From Salinimicrobium sp964572365 (lineage in GTDB: Bacteria > Bacteroidota > Bacteroidia > Flavobacteriales > Flavobacteriaceae): a DNA stretch of 31,237 bases. Below, one piece after another: positions 1 to 7,500 of this stretch (position 1 is its first letter; each line of letters begins with the position of its first letter). The position numbers were made by a program, and so were the translations under genes. The stretch is taken from positions 1 through 31,237 of the forward strand of contig CAZNFK010000017.1 in NCBI GenBank assembly GCA_964572365.1, given 5' to 3'. Below the pieces are notes generated by a model, which was not told the DNA's origin, did no database searches, and was given only the letters and a program-made list of their open reading frames with translations.

Positions 1-124
1 AAAGAAAGTAGAGGCAGAGATCTATTTTGACCTCTTTGTTGATGAAGAACTGAAAATCAAAACTTTTATCATTAAAGATCCAGACAAGAACCTCTTACAA
101 TTCGTGGAAAAAAGGGCAGATTGA
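1..124 (+). CDS. VOC/glyoxalase-family protein, C-terminal fragment
   Basis: An open frame enters from the left edge and stops with TGA at 122-124, giving the last 40 residues of a protein. The end contains FIIKDPDKNLLQFVE, which resembles the closing strand of the vicinal-oxygen-chelate superfamily (glyoxalase/bleomycin resistance/dioxygenase), where 'F.DPDGN..E' carries the last metal-ligand glutamate. The glutamate of FVE would be that ligand. Only the C-terminus is visible, so substrate and full length are unknown. The family call rests on this one motif. Confidence 0.6.
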   Translation, partial: KKVEAEIYFDLFVDEELKIKTFIIKDPDKNLLQFVEKRAD

Positions 125-210
125 GAAAAAAATATCTCCTTTCCCATCATGATATTTATCATTCTGGTATTTGAAGGCAATTCCTACCTTCAATAAAAAC
201 TATAGTAATT

Positions 211-699
211 ATGGACCAGACCCACCTTCATCTGCTGATCACCCATTTGCCCATTTTTGGTTCTGTTTTGGGTGGAATTGTTTTAACTCATGCGCTTTTA
301 GTTAAAAGTGAATCGATTAAAATTGCTGCATATGATATCTTCGTCATATCGGCCATAGGTGCCGGGATCGCCTACGTAACTGGGGAGGCTGCTGAAGAGA
401 CCGCAGAAAAAATTCAGGGTGTCGCGGAAAACATGATCGAACAACACGAAGATTTCGCGATCTACGCTCTGGTCTCCTTGATCACATTGGGCGTATTTTC
501 TCTTGTTGGATATTTTCTGGCCGTTCGAAAAGCTAATTTTTCAAAGACTTTTGCCCTGGTGGTTTTATTCATTGCACTCATCAGTTTTGGATTAGTGGCC
601 TGGACCGGATACCTGGGTGGACAAATTCGTCATACAGAGATCAGTGACTCAAATGTTCCTGTTCAGGGTTATGGGGAAGAGATCGAAGATGATGATTAG
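211..699 (+). CDS. four-helix membrane protein, DUF2231-like
   Basis: 162 residues with four clear hydrophobic helices at roughly residues 8-30, 38-58, 82-104 and 112-136. The N-terminus HLHLLITHLPIFGSVLGG carries histidines at the start of helix 1, as in DUF2231-type membrane proteins, where they are suspected haem or metal ligands. The loop between helices 2 and 3 is acidic (EAAEETAEK) and contains another histidine (EQHEDF). The tail is strongly acidic (EEIEDDD). Transport or redox function is unknown. The gene stands alone, 86 bp after the VOC gene and about 80 bp before the acetyltransferase. The membrane assignment is solid; the family name is a resemblance. Confidence 0.7.
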   Translation: MDQTHLHLLITHLPIFGSVLGGIVLTHALLVKSESIKIAAYDIFVISAIGAGIAYVTGEAAEETAEKIQGVAENMIEQHEDFAIYALVSLITLGVFSLVGYFLAVRKANFSKTFALVVLFIALISFGLVAWTGYLGGQIRHTEISDSNVPVQGYGEEIEDDD

Positions 700-779
700 A
701 GCAAAAATCGGTGATTTATTGAGTTTTGCAGATACAGGGAATTCTTGCAATTTCCTATCTTCGTTTTAAGCTAGTTCCA

Positions 780-1225
780 ATGAATTACAAAACCTTTGAG
801 ACCGAAAGACTCCTCATACGGCCCGTAGAAGAGGAGGATGCCGATTTCGTTCTTGAGCTTTTGAACACCCCAAAGTTTCTTCAGCTGATCGGAGACCGGG
901 AAGTACGTACCAAAAGACAGGCCGAAGAATACATCCGTAAAAAGATGCTACCGCAATTGTATCGTCTGGGTTTCGGAAATTACGCCGTGATCAGGAAAAT
1001 AGACGGGGTGCTGCTGGGTACCTGTGGCCTGCACGACCGCGAAGGGCTGGAGGGCGTGGATATAGGCTTTGCTTTCCTTCCACAGCATGAAAGACAGGGT
1101 TTTGCGTATGAGTCGGCTGCAAGATTGAAACAGGCCGCCCTGGAAAATTTCGGAATAAAACAGATCCTTGGGGTCACTTCCAAAGAAAACCTCGCTTCTC
1201 AAAAACTGCTGGAAAAGCTCGGACT
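780..1225 (+). CDS. GNAT-family N-acetyltransferase (RimJ/RimL type), 3' end in assembly gap
   Basis: Starts MNYKTFETERLLIRPVEEED, the classic opening of RimJ/RimL-type acetyltransferases, which transfer acetyl from acetyl-CoA to an amine. The acetyl-CoA loop region falls at about residues 97-122 (IGFAFLPQHERQGFAYESAA, a variant of the R/Q-x-x-G-x-G/A signature). The coding sequence runs into the 100-N gap after QKLLEKLGL, so only about the last 20-40 residues of the family's length are missing. ATG 780 is preferred over an in-frame TTG at 726: the family starts right here and a TATCTTCG box (756-763, close to the TAnnTTTG -7 element) lies between the two. The substrate cannot be told from sequence. 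Confidence 0.85.
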
Positions 1226-1325
1226 NNNNNNNNNNNNNNNNNNNNNNNNNNNNNNNNNNNNNNNNNNNNNNNNNNNNNNNNNNNNNNNNNNNNNNNNNNN
1301 NNNNNNNNNNNNNNNNNNNNNNNNN
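1226..1325. other. assembly gap (100 N)
   Basis: A run of exactly 100 N between the GNAT acetyltransferase and the S9 peptidase. It hides the end of the first gene, the intergenic region, and the start codon and first part of the signal peptide of the second. Two other gaps of identical length show that 100 is a placeholder, not a measured distance. Confidence 0.97.
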
Positions 1326-3187
1326 TTTGCCTTACGGCCACTTCACAGGTCATGACACCAGAAAAACTATGGGAGCTGCAAAGGGTTTCTGCCACAGGCC
1401 TTAGCGATGACGGACAAAAGGTGATCTTCACCACGCGTTCCTATAATTTAGATGAGAACAAGAGCAGTTCAAAAACTTATGTGATCCCGGTAAAAGGGGG
1501 AGCGGCGGTGCAGGTGAGCAGCTATGACAGCATTTTTAAGGACACAAAAATATCACCTTCAGGGAAATATAAAATTCTGGCGAAAGAAGTGGAAGTGCAT
1601 CCGGTTACAGGAGAGGATTTCTATCCTGAATTGAAAAAATCTGATGTGTACATCTATGATGATCTCAATTACCGGCACTGGGATAAATGGGAGGACGGAA
1701 AATACAGCCATTTGTTCCTAAAAGATCTTACTTCGGAAGAGGAATGGGATATTATGGAGGGAGAACCGCATGACACTCCGCTGCAGCCCTTTGGTGGGCC
1801 TGAAGATTACACCTGGAACAATGACGGGAGCAAGGTGCTCTACGTTTCGAAAAAGGTTAAGGGAAAGGAATATGCCGTAAGCACCAACACCGATATTTAC
1901 GAGTATGATCTTGCCACCCGCAGCACTAAAAATCTTACTGAAGAGAATAAAGGCTATGATACGAATCCTTCTTTTTCAAAGGAAGGAATATTAGCCTGGC
2001 TGCAAATGGATGAGCCGGGGTATGAATCAGATAAAAATGATATTATCCTGCATAGAAAAGGGGAAAAGGTAAACCTTACAAAAAACTGGGATGGCACGGT
2101 AAGCAGCTTCCTGTGGAGCAATGACGGCAAAAAGATCTTTTTCACCGCCCCTGTTATGGGCACAAAACAACTGTTCGAGATCAATACTTCCGGAAACGGA
2201 AAGGTAAAACAGATCACCGAAGGACAATTCGATATTACCGGAATGGTGGGGCAGGTAGGAGAGACCATGGTGGTCACCCGTACAGATATGAATCACGCGG
2301 CCGAGATCTATACCGTCGACCTTCGGAACGGGAAAATGTCCCAGCTTACCCACGTGAACGATGAGTTCTACGAGGACATTCAGTTGAGCAAGGTGGAAAA
2401 AAGGATGATCCCAACCACCGATGGGAAGGAGATGCTTACCTGGGTGATCTATCCTCCCGATTTTGATCCAAATAAAAAGTACCCAACACTCTTGTATCTG
2501 CAGGGTGGGCCGCAATCGCCTTTGTCGCAGTTCTACTCCTTTAGGTGGAATTTCCAACTAATGGCTGCCAACGGCTATATCGTTGTGGCACCAAACCGCC
2601 GGGGAATGCCAGGATACGGAGTAGAATGGAATGAACAGATCAGCGGTGACTGGGGCGGCCAAAACATCCGCGATTATTTATCGGCCATTGATGAAGTGAG
2701 CAAAGAACCCTTTGTTGATAACGAGCGACTTGGGGCCGTGGGCGCGAGCTATGGAGGTTATTCGGTATTCTATCTTGCCGGACATCACGATGGCCGGTTC
2801 AAATCTTTCATCGCGCATGACGGGATCTTCAACACCCGCAGCATGTATGGTACTACCGAGGAATTGTTCTTCGTCAATAAAGATCTTGGAGGACCCTATT
2901 GGGAAGAACCCACTCCAAAGGCATATACAGAGTTCAACCCGATCAATTTTGTACAGAAGTGGGATACTCCCATAATGATCATACAGGGTGGAAAAGATTT
3001 CAGAGTGCCCATAGGACAGGGGCTCGAGGCTTTCCAGGCTGCACAGCTAAAAGGATTGAAGAGCAAGCTGCTGTATTTTCCCATGGAGAACCATTGGATC
3101 CTCTCGGCTCAAAATGCCATTGTTTGGCAGAAAGAGTTCTTTAAATGGCTGGAGGAAACTTTAAAGGAACAACCTGCGGAAAAATAA
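1326..3187 (+). CDS. S9 family prolyl-oligopeptidase/dipeptidyl-aminopeptidase-like serine peptidase, 5' end in gap
   Basis: A peptidase with an N-terminal beta-propeller and a C-terminal alpha/beta-hydrolase domain (from about residue 385; residues are numbered from the methionine at 1352). The catalytic triad is visible: Ser466 in GASYGGY, Asp549 in GGKDFRVP and His581 in MENHWI. Such enzymes trim short, often proline-containing peptides in the periplasm. The frame is open upstream of Met1352 to the gap edge and reads CLTATSQV just before it, which looks like the end of a signal peptide. The true start is therefore probably inside the gap and 1352 is not the real N-terminus. A CxxC protein follows after 3 bp, suggesting co-transcription. 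Confidence 0.92.
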
Positions 3188-3190
3188 AAG

Positions 3191-3517
3191 ATGAGATCAA
3201 GGACCTGTCCCAATTGCGATTACACTTATTCCCTGAAAGAATACCTGAAAAAGCCATTTTGGAAAGGCGTATTTTCGCATTGGCGGTGCGTGAATTGTGG
3301 TAAAGCATTGACAACTTCAACTTCCAGGCGAATTCTTCTGGCAATTGTTGGAGCTGCCCCGGCAGTTTTGTTTCCATATATCGCAGAATTTTTAATAGCT
3401 GCTGATTTTTCCCCGGTACTGAGTTGGGGTGGAGCTATTTTTCTTGTTTTGGTATGGGCGATAGGAGTTTTCAGCTTTGAAGTTTTTGTTTTAAATGAGG
3501 AGGGAAGGAATAAATAG
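3191..3517 (+). CDS. small CxxC/CxxC two-helix membrane protein
   Basis: 108 residues. The N-terminal half has two cysteine pairs, CPNC (residues 6-9) and CVNC (about residues 33-36), separated by 23 residues, forming a probable zinc ribbon. Two transmembrane helices follow (about residues 48-68 and 75-97). This resembles the 'cxxc_20_cxxc' small protein family found in Bacteroidota and Firmicutes, which has no known function. It begins 3 bp after the S9 peptidase stop. Confidence 0.75.
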   Translation: MRSRTCPNCDYTYSLKEYLKKPFWKGVFSHWRCVNCGKALTTSTSRRILLAIVGAAPAVLFPYIAEFLIAADFSPVLSWGGAIFLVLVWAIGVFSFEVFVLNEEGRNK

Positions 3518-3550
3518 CGATAATTTCTTATTTTATAGAAAAAGAATAAA

Positions 3551-3733
3551 ATGGAAAATAAGAATAGGCTTCAGGTTGTAATAGTGGTATTGTTCATTTT
3601 TGTGATGTCTTCCTGCAGGCTGGGTGAGTTTCTGAGTGAGGCCGATCCCGAGACCCAGGCAGAGATTGAAAGAAAGGAGTCCATTCCGCAGAATGAAAAT
3701 CTGGATAATGAGCCTAAAGAGCCAAAAAAATAG
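3551..3733 (+). CDS. small lipoprotein
   Basis: 60 residues. A lysine/arginine-containing start is followed by a hydrophobic stretch (VVIVVLFIFVM) and a lipobox ending SSC at about residue 22, as recognised by signal peptidase II. The mature part is short, hydrophilic and acidic (SEADPETQAEIERKES), with no recognisable domain. Probably membrane-anchored by N-terminal lipidation. It lies between two membrane-protein genes on the same strand, 33 bp after one and 21 bp before the next. Real by lipobox and position; function unknown. Confidence 0.7.
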   Translation: MENKNRLQVVIVVLFIFVMSSCRLGEFLSEADPETQAEIERKESIPQNENLDNEPKEPKK

Positions 3734-3754
3734 TTCTTAAATTATAGAAGTTAA

Positions 3755-4231
3755 ATGGAATATTTCACCCTGGCAAGGGTTCTGCATGTGCTGGCAGTGG
3801 TATTATGGATAGGAGGTGTGGCGATGGTCACGACTGTAATTATTCCGGCGATAAAAAAGTTGAGTTCAAAAGAAGATCAAATTGAAACATTTGAGCGCCT
3901 GGAGGGACGGTTTTCGCTGCAGGCCAAGGTCACTACATTAATTACGGCCATAACCGGATTTTACATGCTGCATGTCCTCAATGCGTGGGACCGGTTGCTG
4001 GACCTGCGCTTCTGGTGGATCCATGCCATGATCCTGGTGTGGCTGCTTTTCACGATCGTGTTGTTCGTGCTGGAACCATTTTTTCTGCATAAGATCTTTA
4101 GAAAATATGCTTATAAAGATCCCGAAAAGGCTTTTAGAATTATGCATCGCGCCCACTGGGTGCTGTTACTGTTAAGTTTGATCACCATTTTTGGAGCCGT
4201 CGCGGGCAGTCACGGCTGGTACCTGTTTTAA
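3755..4231 (+). CDS. CopD/DUF2269-like integral membrane protein
   Basis: 158 residues with four predicted transmembrane helices. The first (LARVLHVLAVVLWIGGVAMV) has the histidine and WIGG pattern seen in CopD, HemJ and DUF2269-like four-helix proteins, where conserved histidines may bind haem or copper. Further histidines occur in helices 2-4 (MLHVLNAW, WWIHAMI, MHRAHW, SHGW). No partner gene in the window fixes its role. Confident as a membrane protein, moderate for the family. Confidence 0.7.
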   Translation: MEYFTLARVLHVLAVVLWIGGVAMVTTVIIPAIKKLSSKEDQIETFERLEGRFSLQAKVTTLITAITGFYMLHVLNAWDRLLDLRFWWIHAMILVWLLFTIVLFVLEPFFLHKIFRKYAYKDPEKAFRIMHRAHWVLLLLSLITIFGAVAGSHGWYLF

Positions 4232-4271
4232 AAATGACTATTTTGCTGAAGATTTTAACCAACCACAACTT

Positions 4272-4742
4272 ATGAAACGATATTACTATTCTGACGGTTT
4301 AACTACCCATGGACCTTATTCCCTGGAAGAATTACGAGCAAAGAATTTAAGCCGAAATGCTATGGTTCGTATGGATTCTTCGGAAAAATGGATGCCTGCC
4401 GAACAATTTCCGGAACTGGAAGGCAGTTTTGGAGAAGAACCATTTACAAGACCTGTAACCCCGGGAAGGGAATTACCTGATGAACCCATGCCGCGCACCT
4501 GGTTCGTGGAATCCATCCTGGTGACCATTTTCTGCTGCCTGCCATTTGGGATCGCGGGGATCGTTAATGCTGCAAGGGTAGAGACAAAGTACAGGTGCGG
4601 AGATATTGCCGGCGCCCGAATAAGTTCGGAAGAGGCCGGGAAGTGGACCAAGATCGGGTTCTGGATAGCAGTGGGAGGTTTTGTGATCTATCTTGCATTT
4701 TTAGCTGTTGCCATGTCATTTAATTATTTTGATCATTACTAA
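4272..4742 (+). CDS. GYF_2 domain / CD225 (dispanin) membrane protein
   Basis: 156 residues in two parts. Residues 1-50 (YYYSDGLTTHGPYSLEELRA ... KWMPAEQFPEL) match the GYF_2 domain, a small fold that binds proline-rich peptides. Residues about 78-150 form a CD225/dispanin double-helix region: helix one holds CCLPFGIAGIVNAARVETKY, then the loop GDIAGARISSEEAGKW, then a second helix. The frame stays open back to 4191 within the upstream gene, but ATG 4272 begins exactly at the GYF domain. It overlaps the DUF2752 gene by 35 bp, so the two are likely made together. GYF plus CD225 is a known bacterial architecture without an established function. Confidence 0.85.
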   Translation: MKRYYYSDGLTTHGPYSLEELRAKNLSRNAMVRMDSSEKWMPAEQFPELEGSFGEEPFTRPVTPGRELPDEPMPRTWFVESILVTIFCCLPFGIAGIVNAARVETKYRCGDIAGARISSEEAGKWTKIGFWIAVGGFVIYLAFLAVAMSFNYFDHY

Positions 4743-5109
4743 GATAGGGAAGTGGGTGGGATTTGCCATTTTAGGTCTCCTCCTAATAACGATCTATGGG
4801 TTGCTTGATCCTACAGATAGCGGGTATTTTCCTGCCTGCCCCTTTCATTCCCTCACCGGCTTACAATGTCCCGGCTGCGGATCTCAGCGGGCGGTTCACC
4901 ACCTGCTTAACTTTGAACTCAGAAAGGCGTTTCAACATAACGGTTTGCTAATAGTTGCCATTCCTTACGTGTTGCTCGGTTTTTATCTTGACAGAAGCCA
5001 ATATCTACCGGAAAAGATCGGGAACTGGAAAAAGAAGCTCTACGGAAGAGAAGCGATCTTTTTGGTCTTAATTGTAATAATCCTGTTCTGGATACTTCGG
5101 AATCTCTAA
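4708..5109 (+). CDS. DUF2752 membrane protein
   Basis: 133 residues. The signature FHSLTGLQCPGCGSQRAVHH (about residues 47-66) is the DUF2752 motif, with a cysteine pair that may bind metal. Hydrophobic helices lie at about residues 15-32, 78-93 and 113-131. The only upstream ATG (4708) lies inside the preceding GYF-CD225 gene. A GTG at 4756 is an alternative start that would remove the overlap but shorten helix 1. DUF2752 genes are often next to TM2 or CD225 membrane-protein genes in Bacteroidota, and this pair fits. Function unknown. Confidence 0.82.
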   Translation: MPCHLIILIITKIGKWVGFAILGLLLITIYGLLDPTDSGYFPACPFHSLTGLQCPGCGSQRAVHHLLNFELRKAFQHNGLLIVAIPYVLLGFYLDRSQYLPEKIGNWKKKLYGREAIFLVLIVIILFWILRNL

Positions 5110-5119
5110 ACCCTTAAAA

Positions 5120-5785
5120 ATGAGAATATTTTTACTTGTAATCTGTATAGTCAGCTCAAGTATGTGCTTTTCCCAAAGCACCGCTTCTTCGAACGTAAGC
5201 ACTTTTGAGATCGAAGCTCCCCAACTTGATACCATAAAGAGAATATGGGTATACCTTCCTGAAAGTTATCAAAATTCAGAAAAAAGATATCCTGTTCTCT
5301 ATATGCACGACGCCCAGAATCTCTTTGATGCGGCTGCTTCGTTTGCAGGGGAGTGGAGAGTGGATGAAATTCTCGATTCCCTCAAGACCCCTGAGGTGAT
5401 CGTGATAGGACTGGAGCATGGGAATTCAAAGAGGATCGATGAACTGACCCCTTTTCCTAATGAGAAATATGGCGGGGGAAAGGCAGATGCCTATCTCTCC
5501 TTTTTGAGGAACACCTTAAAACCTCATATAGATGCAAGCTTCAGNNNNNNNNNNNNNNNNNNNNNNNNNNNNNNNNNNNNNNNNNNNNNNNNNNNNNNNN
5601 NNNNNNNNNNNNNNNNNNNNNNNNNNNNNNNNNNNNNNNNNNNNATTCCGGAAGAAAACATCAAACTCCGGGTCATTGAAGGAGGGGAACACAACGAAGC
5701 CTTCTGGGGTGAACATTTTTTGGAGGCTTTTGAGTGGCTGGTTCCGCAGCAAAAATCCCAAGTGATCTTTAAGATCAGTAATTAA
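5120..5785 (+). CDS. secreted putative esterase (esterase D/enterochelin-esterase-like alpha/beta hydrolase), interrupted by gap
   Basis: Begins with a signal peptide (MRIFLLVICIVSSSMCFSQS) and then the esterase-family strand RIWVYLPESYQNSEKRYPVL with YMHDAQNLFD, as in the COG2819/esterase D group. After the 100-N gap the frame resumes at IPEENIKLRVIEGGEHNEAF, where the histidine in GGEHNEAFW is the expected catalytic base. The nucleophile serine (GxSxGG) and acidic residue fall in the gap. Relatives need about 90 more residues there, so the real gap is probably longer than 100. The frame matches on both sides, so the true gap length leaves remainder 1 on division by 3. Ester substrate unknown. 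Confidence 0.83.
   Translation: MRIFLLVICIVSSSMCFSQSTASSNVSTFEIEAPQLDTIKRIWVYLPESYQNSEKRYPVLYMHDAQNLFDAAASFAGEWRVDEILDSLKTPEVIVIGLEHGNSKRIDELTPFPNEKYGGGKADAYLSFLRNTLKPHIDASFXXXXXXXXXXXXXXXXXXXXXXXXXXXXXXXXXXIPEENIKLRVIEGGEHNEAFWGEHFLEAFEWLVPQQKSQVIFKISN
5545..5644. other. assembly gap (100 N)
   Basis: A run of exactly 100 N inside the putative esterase gene. It removes the region expected to encode the catalytic serine. Confidence 0.97.
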
Positions 5786-5886
5786 AGCAGGGGCAGGATT
5801 TTTCCGAATTAATTTTTAACATCCCGAACCTAAGGCAGTTAGGGGCATTTCTTTTGCTTATTTCGTATCTTTAAATAAAAAGGGCT

Positions 5887-6522
5887 ATGAAACTGAAGGC
5901 CAGGGATAGGTTTTTCTTTAGACTTGCCTACGGGCTGGCCGTATTCACTATTGTATATAATATCTTTGAAGGTATATTCTCCCTTTATTTTGGTCTGGAA
6001 GCTGAAAGTGTTACCCTGTTCGGGTTTGGGATCGATAGTTTTATTGAAGTGGTTTCCGGAATGGGAATCGCCCATATGGTTAGAAGGATCAAAAGGAATC
6101 CGCAGGAAAAAAGGGGACATTTTGAACGAAAGGCCCTGCGAATCACCGGAACAGCTTTTTATTTTCTTGCCTTGGGGCTGGTCTTTGTAAGTGTTTTCAA
6201 TCTCATCGTAGGGCACAAGCCCCAGGCGACCTTTTGGGGGGTGATGATCTCGGTTTTCTCCATTGTAGTGATGTGGGCGGTTGTTTTGGGTAAAAAGAAA
6301 GCCGGAGAGAAACTTCAGTCAGATGCAATCCTGGCCGATGCGTATTGCACTCTTGTTTGCCATTACATGTCTATGGTGCTGCTACTAAGTAGTGTGATCT
6401 ATGCGGTTACAGGATTGGGTTATATTGACAGCCTTGGAGCTCTTGTACTGGCCTGGCTGGCTGTTAGGGAAGGCAAACGTTGCTTCCTTCGGGTGGGAAC
6501 CGAAAGACCTTTGTTATTTTGA
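5887..6522 (+). CDS. CDF-like cation transporter, membrane domain only
   Basis: 211 residues with about six transmembrane helices, resembling the membrane domain of cation diffusion facilitators (proton-coupled divalent-metal efflux). Helix 2 carries FGIDSFIEVVSG, with Asp50 and Glu54 in the place of the metal-binding pair. The helix-5 region reads DAYCTLVCHYMS, with Cys154, Cys158 and His159 where classical CDFs have HxxxD. The cytoplasmic C-terminal dimerisation domain of typical CDFs (about 290-320 residues in all) is absent, so this is the short type. A near-consensus -7 box (TATCTTTA, 5866-5873) precedes the ATG. Metal specificity unknown. Confidence 0.78.
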   Translation: MKLKARDRFFFRLAYGLAVFTIVYNIFEGIFSLYFGLEAESVTLFGFGIDSFIEVVSGMGIAHMVRRIKRNPQEKRGHFERKALRITGTAFYFLALGLVFVSVFNLIVGHKPQATFWGVMISVFSIVVMWAVVLGKKKAGEKLQSDAILADAYCTLVCHYMSMVLLLSSVIYAVTGLGYIDSLGALVLAWLAVREGKRCFLRVGTERPLLF

Positions 6523-6558
6523 GAATTTAAAATTTTACCTCTAAGTAAAAAATGAATT

Positions 6559-7095
6559 ATGCCTCTTTGTTTCATCGCACTTCTGCCTCCGGAACCTCTA
6601 AGGGAACAAGTGAGGGAAATAAAGGAAGAAATAAGTGATAAATACAGGTCCAAACGGGCGCTGCGACTACCTGCACACATTACTCTCCAACCACCGTTTA
6701 TAATAGAGGAAGATCTGGTGCCGAAACTTCATGCTGCACTTAAGGAATTTGCCGGGGCTCAAAGGCCGGTGGAAATTCATCTTTCAGGTTTTGGTGCCTT
6801 CGTGCCCAGGGTAATCTTTATAGAAGTAGCCAGGTCCAGCTCCTTGAAGGAACTGCAGAAGCAGCTTTTAGAAGATCTGCAAAAAAACCTTTTTATAAAG
6901 GAGGAAAGTTCCCGGGAATTTCATCCTCATATTACCCTTGCCACAAGAGACCTCACCCGAAGTAATTTCAAAATGGCCTGGGAAGAATTCAGGCACCGGG
7001 ATTTCACTGCCTCTTTCAAGGTTAAGGGGCTCTATCTTTTTCAACACAATGGAAAAACCTGGGATATCCACCGGGAGTTCCAATTCGGAAATTGA
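6559..7095 (+). CDS. 2'-5' RNA ligase / 2H phosphoesterase family protein
   Basis: 178 residues with the two HxTx motifs of the 2H phosphoesterase superfamily: HITL in PAHITLQPPF (about residue 40) and HITL in FHPHITLATRD (about residue 122). These histidines form the active site for 2',5' or cyclic phosphodiester chemistry on RNA ends or nucleotides. Length fits the LigT/ThpR family. The start ATG 6559 gives MPLCFIALLPP, the usual first strand. The protein is cytosolic and the physiological substrate is unclear. Confidence 0.88.
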   Translation: MPLCFIALLPPEPLREQVREIKEEISDKYRSKRALRLPAHITLQPPFIIEEDLVPKLHAALKEFAGAQRPVEIHLSGFGAFVPRVIFIEVARSSSLKELQKQLLEDLQKNLFIKEESSREFHPHITLATRDLTRSNFKMAWEEFRHRDFTASFKVKGLYLFQHNGKTWDIHREFQFGN

Positions 7096-7171
7096 AAAAT
7101 ATGATCGAGATCAGTGCATAGAATGCAGGAAAGGAATAGGTTTGAAGGCAAAGACCAAAATCCGTTTTTTT

Positions 7172-7378
7172 ATGGAAAAGAACTTAGGTATTCCAGACCA
7201 GGTAATCAGGATCACTCTTGCTGTGGTATTTACTGCCCTGCTTTTTTCTGAAGTGATTCCACAATCCATGGCCTTGATCATTTTGGTGCCTGCCGGAATC
7301 TTACTCCTTACCGGGTGTTTTAGCTACTGCCCTTTGTACACGGCATTTGGAATCAAGACCGGTAAAAGGTCGGAATAA
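7172..7378 (+). CDS. DUF2892 (YgaP-type) small membrane protein
   Basis: 68 residues: MEKNLGIPDQVIRITLAVVF, two transmembrane helices, then LLTGCFSYCPLYTAFGI. The opening (K-N-x-G-x-x-D-x-x-I-R) and the closing CPLY...GI are the DUF2892 hallmarks, seen also in the membrane part of YgaP. An in-frame extension to 6938 lies within the previous gene and is rejected because the family starts at ATG 7172. It is often linked to sulfur-handling rhodanese genes, but none is adjacent here. Confidence 0.85.
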   Translation: MEKNLGIPDQVIRITLAVVFTALLFSEVIPQSMALIILVPAGILLLTGCFSYCPLYTAFGIKTGKRSE

Positions 7379-7500
7379 GAAGAGGTTTTTATAACCTTCT
7401 GAATTTCATGGGATATTGTTTAAGATCAGGTTAATTGCTTCAGAGTTTTTCCCTGAAAAGAGCTATTTTTATAAGGTAATAAAGATGCAAATAAGAGCCT

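Noticed and set aside
726..779. TTG 726 as the start of the GNAT acetyltransferase
   Set aside because: The family N-terminus begins at ATG 780, and the extra 18 residues overlap a likely promoter element.
1352..1354. ATG 1352 as the true start of the S9 peptidase
   Set aside because: The frame stays open to the gap edge and encodes what looks like the end of a signal peptide just upstream.
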